NCBI GenBank assembly: GCA_027625915.1 | Contig: JANTQA010000012.1 | Span: 10,502,501-10,566,500, forward strand | DNA from: Anaeramoeba flamelloides | Lineage: Eukaryota > Metamonada > Anaeramoebidae | Direction of reading: 5' to 3' | DNA: 64,000 nucleotides | In this document: positions 58,749 through 64,000 of the stretch, in pieces | Numbering within the stretch: the first letter of the stretch is position 1 | How the letters are laid out: each line of letters opens with the position of its first letter | Translations under genes and position numbers: made by a program | Notes under the pieces: generated by a model | The model's input: only the letters and a program-made list of their open reading frames with translations | Database searches by the model: none | What the model was told of the DNA's origin: nothing

Positions 58749-61002
58749 GATCCTTATCATCATCGTTGATATTGCGATATTTATCTATATCTTGCTCTTG
58801 TTTCAATTCATTGCCTTGTGTAACTTGAACAAATTCATTAATAAACGATTGATTTAATATTGATATATTAGACTTTGGCTTTGGATTTTCAATCTCGGAT
58901 TGTAAACTGTCATCATCACTATCCTTTTCATCATTATTTAAAAACGTCAAATATTTGTTTTTTAAATCGTTTCCATTATCGTTATCGTCGTCGTCATCGT
59001 CGTCATTGAAGTCACTGTTGTCATTTTTCTTTTTTTGATATTTATTTTGTTTTCTATTTTCGTCTTTAAAGTTTGCAATTTTTTTTTTAGATTTAAACTG
59101 AGTACGATAAGCCTGGAAATAGGCAATTATAATTAAAGGATTATCTAAAGATTTTACTGCATTCGAAAAGATTTGTTGACTTTTTATTATTCTTGAATGA
59201 GCAGTAATAGTCATATAAATTAAAACAAATATTGAAATTGTTATTCCAACCCGAGAATTTTCTATTCTATGGGAGAAAATAATACCCCAAATCCACACAA
59301 CAAATAATCCAGCAATTAGCAAAAGTGTTGGCTCGTTTAAAGTTTCCAAATTATTTTTATCAAAATCAAAACGGAAACTAGGGAAAAAATATTTGGAATA
59401 AATATTCATTACATATTCTGTTAATTTATAATTTCTTAATTTATTGAAAACAAGTATAAATAGGACAATTAAAAGAGCAAAAAAAACCATTGATATTGCA
59501 ATAAAAAAGGATTTAGTTTTGATACCAATAACAATAATTTCCACTATATATGGTATAATAATAATTAATATTAATTTTTTGGATCTATTACTCAAATGAT
59601 AATTGTTATGGTTCCATTTGACAAATATTGCGAAGAAGTAAATTTCAATAATATTAATCGTTATCAAAAATAGTCCTAATGTTAATTGGTTAAAGGTAGT
59701 TATGAGAAATACCAAATAAACAAACGAAATCAAATGGACAACAACAAATCCAATCAATGTTTCCTTCGTGATACACCATAAATCATCTCGGAATTTTGTT
59801 ATTATTCCAAGGCCAATGGTAATAAATGGTAAAATAAATGTTAAGCTAAATGAGAAAATATAATCATACTGCCCGGATGTAATAGATTGGTATTGAAAAA
59901 TACAATAAATTATATATGCAATTAAATAGGCAAATGATAAAATAGAACATAAAATCACAAATCCATCAATTTTGGCTGTTTTGATCCATTTTTGGAACCC
60001 AATGAATGCTAAATGAATAATGCCATAAGATATTGATACACTAAATCCTATTAAAGTGTGGCCAGTCGATAAATGGATTCTAAATCCCAAAATAATAATA
60101 ATAGAATGAATAATAACTAATGTAAAGATCATTAAATATTCTGCTAAGGGCAATTTGAATGTGAAAAAATATTTTATAGATTTCTTAAACGAATTTTCTC
60201 TTGTCAAATCAAAATCTCTCCCGATCCAAATATAATTATGGCAAAGAGAAATTATAATAATCAAATATGTTAAGAAAAAAATTTCATGTGCAATTTTGTT
60301 TGTTGATTGCAATGAGACCCAAAGATTAAAGCAGACTACTACAATAAGAGAAAATAAAACATTCAAAAATACTTGTTTTGTAAATTTCTTTGAAATAGAT
60401 AATAATCTATTTACAGCAAATAATGTTGGATATAATAATGATAATAACTATTTATATATGGAAATATATATATATATATATATATATTTAAATTTGTGTG
60501 TGTGTGTGTGTGTGTGTTTGTTTATATGTTGATTTTATTTAATTAAGAAAAAATTCTTTATTCAATAAGATATTCAAAAATTTTTTTTAAGAAAGATAAA
60601 AAAAAAAAAAAAAAAAAAATTTTTTTACCAAAAAAGCTAATCCTAGTGATCTTTGTTTTATATCAAAAATTGTTTTCTCATGCTTAGAGGGTGTATATGT
60701 TGAAATGTATGGAACATAAAAAGCACATAAAAATATGAATTCAAAAAAATGAGATCGAGTTAATAATTTCCAAGATTTTTTCATAAATATATTAAATATA
60801 CCGTATCTAAAAAAAGTTTCCCCAATTGTTTTGTCGTTTGTTAAAAGCCCCAGAAATTTATGTTTTAAAATTGTTGGATCAACAATTTCTTGTCTGACAA
60901 TTCTATCAAAGATAAAAAAAGATAAGGTTAAAAAAACCAAACCATGACCAAACAATAAATACCTATTTTAATAAATAATTATAATTATAATAATAATAGT
61001 AA

Positions 61003-61033
<31 letters not shown>

Positions 61034-61719
61034 AAGAAGAAGAAGAAGAAAAAGAAGGCAAAGAATAAGAATGAAAAAACAATTTAAAGTAATTTGAAAA
61101 TTTTAAATATACCCTGAGTTAAAAATAATTAAAATCGATCTAATAACGAAAAGTATAAAACAACAGATCAATGGTATTGAAAATTGTGTTCTTCTTAATG
61201 TTTGAAAAGCCACTAAATCTGATACAATAATGACAAAAACATTAGCTAACCCATCGGTGATTGACATATCTAAAGTATAACGCATACATAATAAATATAC
61301 TATTAAAATTATTACGGATAATAAATAAATACAAGTTATCTTTGTTTTCCAATACGGCTTTCGAAATTTATAATTAATATTATTTTGGTCATTTTTTATA
61401 TTGTTCTTAACTTGATCAATATTATCAAGATCGAAATCATTATTATTATTATTATCGTTATCATCATCATCATCATCATTTTTGTTGCGTTTATTATTAT
61501 TTTGTTGGTTTTTTGGAAGAGATCTATTAAGTAGCACATATTTAAAAGGAACCAAATGGTCACTAGTACATTTAAAAATAATTGATGAATTAATCATTAA
61601 ATTTATTCCGAACAAAGTAGCTGTAAGATTATAATAAGTAATTTCCTGCAAAAAGAGGGTTAAAAGTTGTGTTGATAAGACTAATAGAGTAATAACAAAC
61701 ACTAATATTTTTAATAAAG
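55759..61719 (-). CDS. DEK1-like multi-pass membrane calpain homologue with substituted active site; first exon not found
   Basis: Resembles plant DEFECTIVE KERNEL 1 and protist TML-calpains. Three exons are supported: 61719-61113, 60962-60629 and 60447-55759, with GT-AG borders and compatible phases, giving at least 1876 residues. The 61719 border is an acceptor (TATAG, phase 1), so an initiating exon lies upstream and is unresolved. About 19 hydrophobic helices precede a cytosolic linker with poly-Asp and an Arg-Gly tract, then a calpain core and a domain III/C2-like end (FWISFLDFKKYF, NPQFFLYVTKP). In the core, the motif that should read G-DCW reads ILRDNYLIS, with Asn (57220-57222) for the catalytic Cys. 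The GHAY motif reads NQTY, with Gln (56686-56688) for His. The third Asn is kept (KCKN). A poly-Asn insert precedes the His site. Protease activity is therefore unlikely; a mechanosensing or scaffold role is inference. Confidence 0.88.
57513..57612 (-). repeat. GC-rich hexanucleotide repeat coding Arg-Gly tract
   Basis: On the plus strand the units are CTTCCT and CTTCCG CGCCCT variants; on the coding strand they give about a dozen Gly-Arg dipeptides followed by RRRRKK. It lies in the cytosolic linker of the DEK1-like gene, between the last membrane helix and the calpain core. It is much richer in GC than the surrounding DNA. Confidence 0.95.
58680..58750 (-). repeat. ATC/GAT repeat coding poly-Asp
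   Basis: About 20 GAT codons on the minus strand in the linker of the DEK1-like gene, giving a strongly acidic segment. Confidence 0.95.
60474..60517. repeat. (TA)n and (TG)n microsatellites in the second supported intron of the DEK1-like gene
   Basis: Adjacent TA and TG dinucleotide tracts within the 181-bp intron 60448-60628. On the sense strand the TG run becomes a CA run just upstream of the acceptor. Confidence 0.9.
61003..61050. repeat. (AAG)n microsatellite in an intron of the DEK1-like gene
   Basis: About 15 AAG units in the 150-bp intron 60963-61112. On the sense strand this is a TTC run, so it supplies a long pyrimidine tract inside the intron. Confidence 0.92.
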
Positions 61720-62830
61720 CTATAGATTAATTAAATTAGAAAGAAATTGGAAAAATTTAAAATTAAAAGATTAATTGTTTTTCTCATGCTTTAATAAAAG
61801 AAATTCCATAAATATTGGAACAACTCCATTATAAAGAATTCTATACATTTATATTCTCTTCAGAAAAATTGAGAAAAGTGTTTTATTTTTCCAGTTTTTC
61901 GTTTTTTTTATTCTTTTTACCTTTTTATTCATTTTGTTTTTTTTTTCTTTATTTCAAAATTACTTTCATTCAAACAAGAAGTTTGTTTTTAGTTATTAAA
62001 ATATTATATTTCAAAGGGGTTTTGTCAATGAAATGAAAATTTCAATTTGTAGAATTAATCAAAAACAAAAATAATTTTTAATAATATTTATTTTAATTTT
62101 TTTCTAAAAGAAAATTTTGGTAATAGTTGTTTCAAAAATTGTAACCACTGTGTATTTTGGTAAATAATTTTTAATTTGTAATTTTCAATTTGATTTTTTA
62201 TAATTCGGGTTATATTAATAATTTATAGACACAATCCAGTATCTGGTTTTTTAATTAAATATTCGAATAAAAAAATAAAAATTAATGATTTTTTATAAAA
62301 AAAAAAAAAAAATGGTATGGTTCGAAATTTTTGTAAACTAGTTTAGTTGATTTACCTAACTGTATTAATTCTGTCATTTTTATTCGATTTTTATTTAATC
62401 AGCTCAAAAGAAAAAGTTTTTTGATTTTAAATGTGTTTAAAGTTTAAAAGATTAACAGAACAGGTTATTTTACAAATTAAATTCCAAAAATTATGCAATT
62501 ATTAGAATTATTTAAAATCAATTTATCTCAAATTTAAAAAATATTCAGTTTTTATTGTTTCATTTCATTTGTTAACAATGGTATTTCTTGAAAAGGTCAA
62601 AAATGCATTTTTGTTTTACACTCATCCCAGTAATTTAGTAACATGGCTTGTTTAAAAAATTTTTTCTTATTAGATGCAATCGATAGTTCTAGAATTTGAT
62701 TTTGTTCAATGAAGATCTTCATTCCTTATTTTTTTGTCTTTGTTAATACTGATAAATTCCTAAATGTGATTTTTGATTCTTGTTTGTTTGTTTACTTAAA
62801 TAAATTTCTGAGAATATTAGAGATTTTGAT
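61720..62830. other. Upstream region of the DEK1-like gene; first exon expected here or further right
   Basis: The acceptor at 61720 requires an upstream exon ending in phase 1. Several ATGs precede GT dinucleotides on the minus strand (for example ATGAATAAAAAG before GTAAAA near 61915), but their phase does not fit. I could not choose a start. No other gene is seen. Confidence 0.4.
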
Positions 62831-64000
62831 GATAACATATTATTATCACGATATTAGCAATAAATTCGTGATAATATGAAAAAATCGTGATTAGTCCTAC
62901 GTTATCTCTAAAAATCATAAAATCATGATAATCTACATTATCGTGGATAAAATAAAAATCGTGATAAATGAAAAATTATTTTTTTGAAATCACCTTTACA
63001 AAATCTCTAGAATTTTACAAAGCCTTGAGAATTTTACAACGATTTTCCCCTTTAAAAATGTGATAAAATGTTTGAAAGGGTTGAAAAGTGTCTTCAAGTA
63101 TTTGAAAGGTATGGAAGACAGAAAATTTTTATAAACGGAAGGGTATTTTTTGTAGGTGAATAAAAATTTTATTCTTTTTATTTTTTTTTTAGCAAAATGT
63201 AAATTCTCAAACAAATTTTCTGATCATACTAATAATCATCCATTTCAACAATGTACTTTATTATATAAAATAGATGTGTTTTTTTAAAATGGGGTTATTA
63301 CCTTTCGCAAGTTAAATAACCAAAAAGAAGAAAGAGTAATTTTCCTTTTTATTGGTGATCGATTAAAAAAAAAAAACATTTAACTCTAGTTGTCTTTTCG
63401 GTGCAATACAAAGATATGATGAGAAGTAGAAGAATAACAAGAAGACAACAAATATACAAGCAATCTTAATAATTGGTGGTAATGTCACTAGGTTGTTGAG
63501 AAAGCTTTTGAAAAGTTATCCAACTCCTTTCAGCTTTCCTAAATAAAAGAAAATGTTTTGAACCAGGTACACATTCTTTAAAAAACACGTCAAGTGTTAT
63601 TTGTTTTAGAAGCCTTTTTATGCAACTTAATTTATAACACCATGATTGAGTGAGAAACTATTTATTTGCCTTTTTTATTAAGTTTGTTGATCTAAAAGAT
63701 AGATAGATCGATCTGTGAACCAAACCAAATCAAAATACAATAAAAATCTTGATCTTATCCTTGGTTTAATCAAGTATCTTTTTTGTTGTTTTTTTAAAAA
63801 AGAATAACTTTTTTTTAAATGATCTATTTTTTGATCAAAAAAAATTTCTTTGTAAAAATATTACTGAATTATCCCTAAAAGCCATCAAATATTAAATCGT
63901 GATTTAATTTTTATCACGATATTTTGGCATTTATCACGATTTTTAGACAATTATTGTTATTTTATAGAATATCGCGATTTTTCATCTTATTGTGATATTA
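62831..64000. mobile_element. Element with iterated ATCGTGAT/ATCACGAT motifs at both ends, cut by right edge
   Basis: The segment 62831-62970 carries six or more near-palindromic motifs (TATCACGATATT, TTCGTGATAATA, AATCGTGATTAG, AATCATGATAAT, AATCGTGATAAATG). The segment 63890-64000 carries another five in mostly inverted order (AATCGTGATTTAA, TATCACGATATTTTGG, CATTTATCACGATTTTTAG, ATCGCGATTTTT, TTGTGATATTA). CGTGATAAATG and its reverse complement CATTTATCACG are shared between the ends. The interior of about 900 bp has no recognised coding sequence. The right terminus may lie beyond the window. Confidence 0.55.

Noticed and set aside
62996-63214. 72-codon minus-strand frame within the right-edge element
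   Set aside because: Short, Lys/Phe-rich and without a transposase or other domain signature.
1-64000. tRNA, rRNA, CRISPR array or retroviral/LTR element
   Set aside because: No cloverleaf with T-arm consensus, no rRNA-like block, no regularly spaced short repeats and no paired LTR-like direct repeats with coding sequence were seen by eye; a tRNAscan or Infernal run would be decisive.

Overview
The window is very AT-rich eukaryotic nuclear DNA, with long homopolymer runs, introns and in-frame asparagine, aspartate and glutamate repeats. Nine protein-coding genes are supported, all ending in TAA or TAG. Introns start with GT and end with AG and range from about 120 bp to about 4.1 kb. The gene set (BEACH-WD40 protein, importin-7/8, GID8, heterotrimeric G-alpha, RACK1, CENP-H-like protein, multi-pass membrane calpain-like protein) indicates a free-living protist. 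A CoA-disulfide/persulfide-reductase fused to rhodanese, with an organelle-type leader, suggests an anaerobic or microaerophilic lineage. An amoeba such as Anaeramoeba fits, but this is inference and no species marker is present.

Layout, left to right. A BEACH-WD40 gene is cut by the left edge (2-3316). About 4 kb without a gene follows, holding a LINE 3' relic and fold-back repeats. Importin-7/8 lies on the minus strand (7321-13899) and is split by a 3.5-kb intron that contains a LINE relic, a fold-back repeat and a TA-flanked MITE. It is divergent from GID8 (14404-15279). After a 4.6-kb spacer with a MITE comes the four-exon CoADR-rhodanese gene (19877-22515). A 5.3-kb spacer with two more MITEs precedes the G-alpha gene (27839-36052), whose introns reach 4.1 and 2.4 kb. 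A second MITE copy and a further long-TIR element sit in front of a 1310-residue ankyrin/coiled-coil gene (40030-43962). Then come RACK1 (45361-47125), a CENP-H-like gene (50654-51508), a TTAA-flanked putative piggyBac-type element (52490-53864), and a minus-strand DEK1-like membrane calpain whose active site is substituted (55759-61719). The right edge runs into an element with iterated ATCGTGAT motifs.

The genes do not form one pathway. Several belong to signalling (G-alpha, RACK1, calpain-like protein), two to protein turnover or nuclear transport (GID8, importin), one to the kinetochore (CENP-H) and one to sulfur/redox metabolism (CoADR-Rhd). The space between them is largely a graveyard of short inverted-repeat elements and old dispersed repeats, which also inflate the introns. 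The observations most worth following are the catalytically substituted DEK1-type calpain, the organelle-targeted CoADR-rhodanese fusion, the CENP-H call, and the several undescribed MITE and fold-back families.
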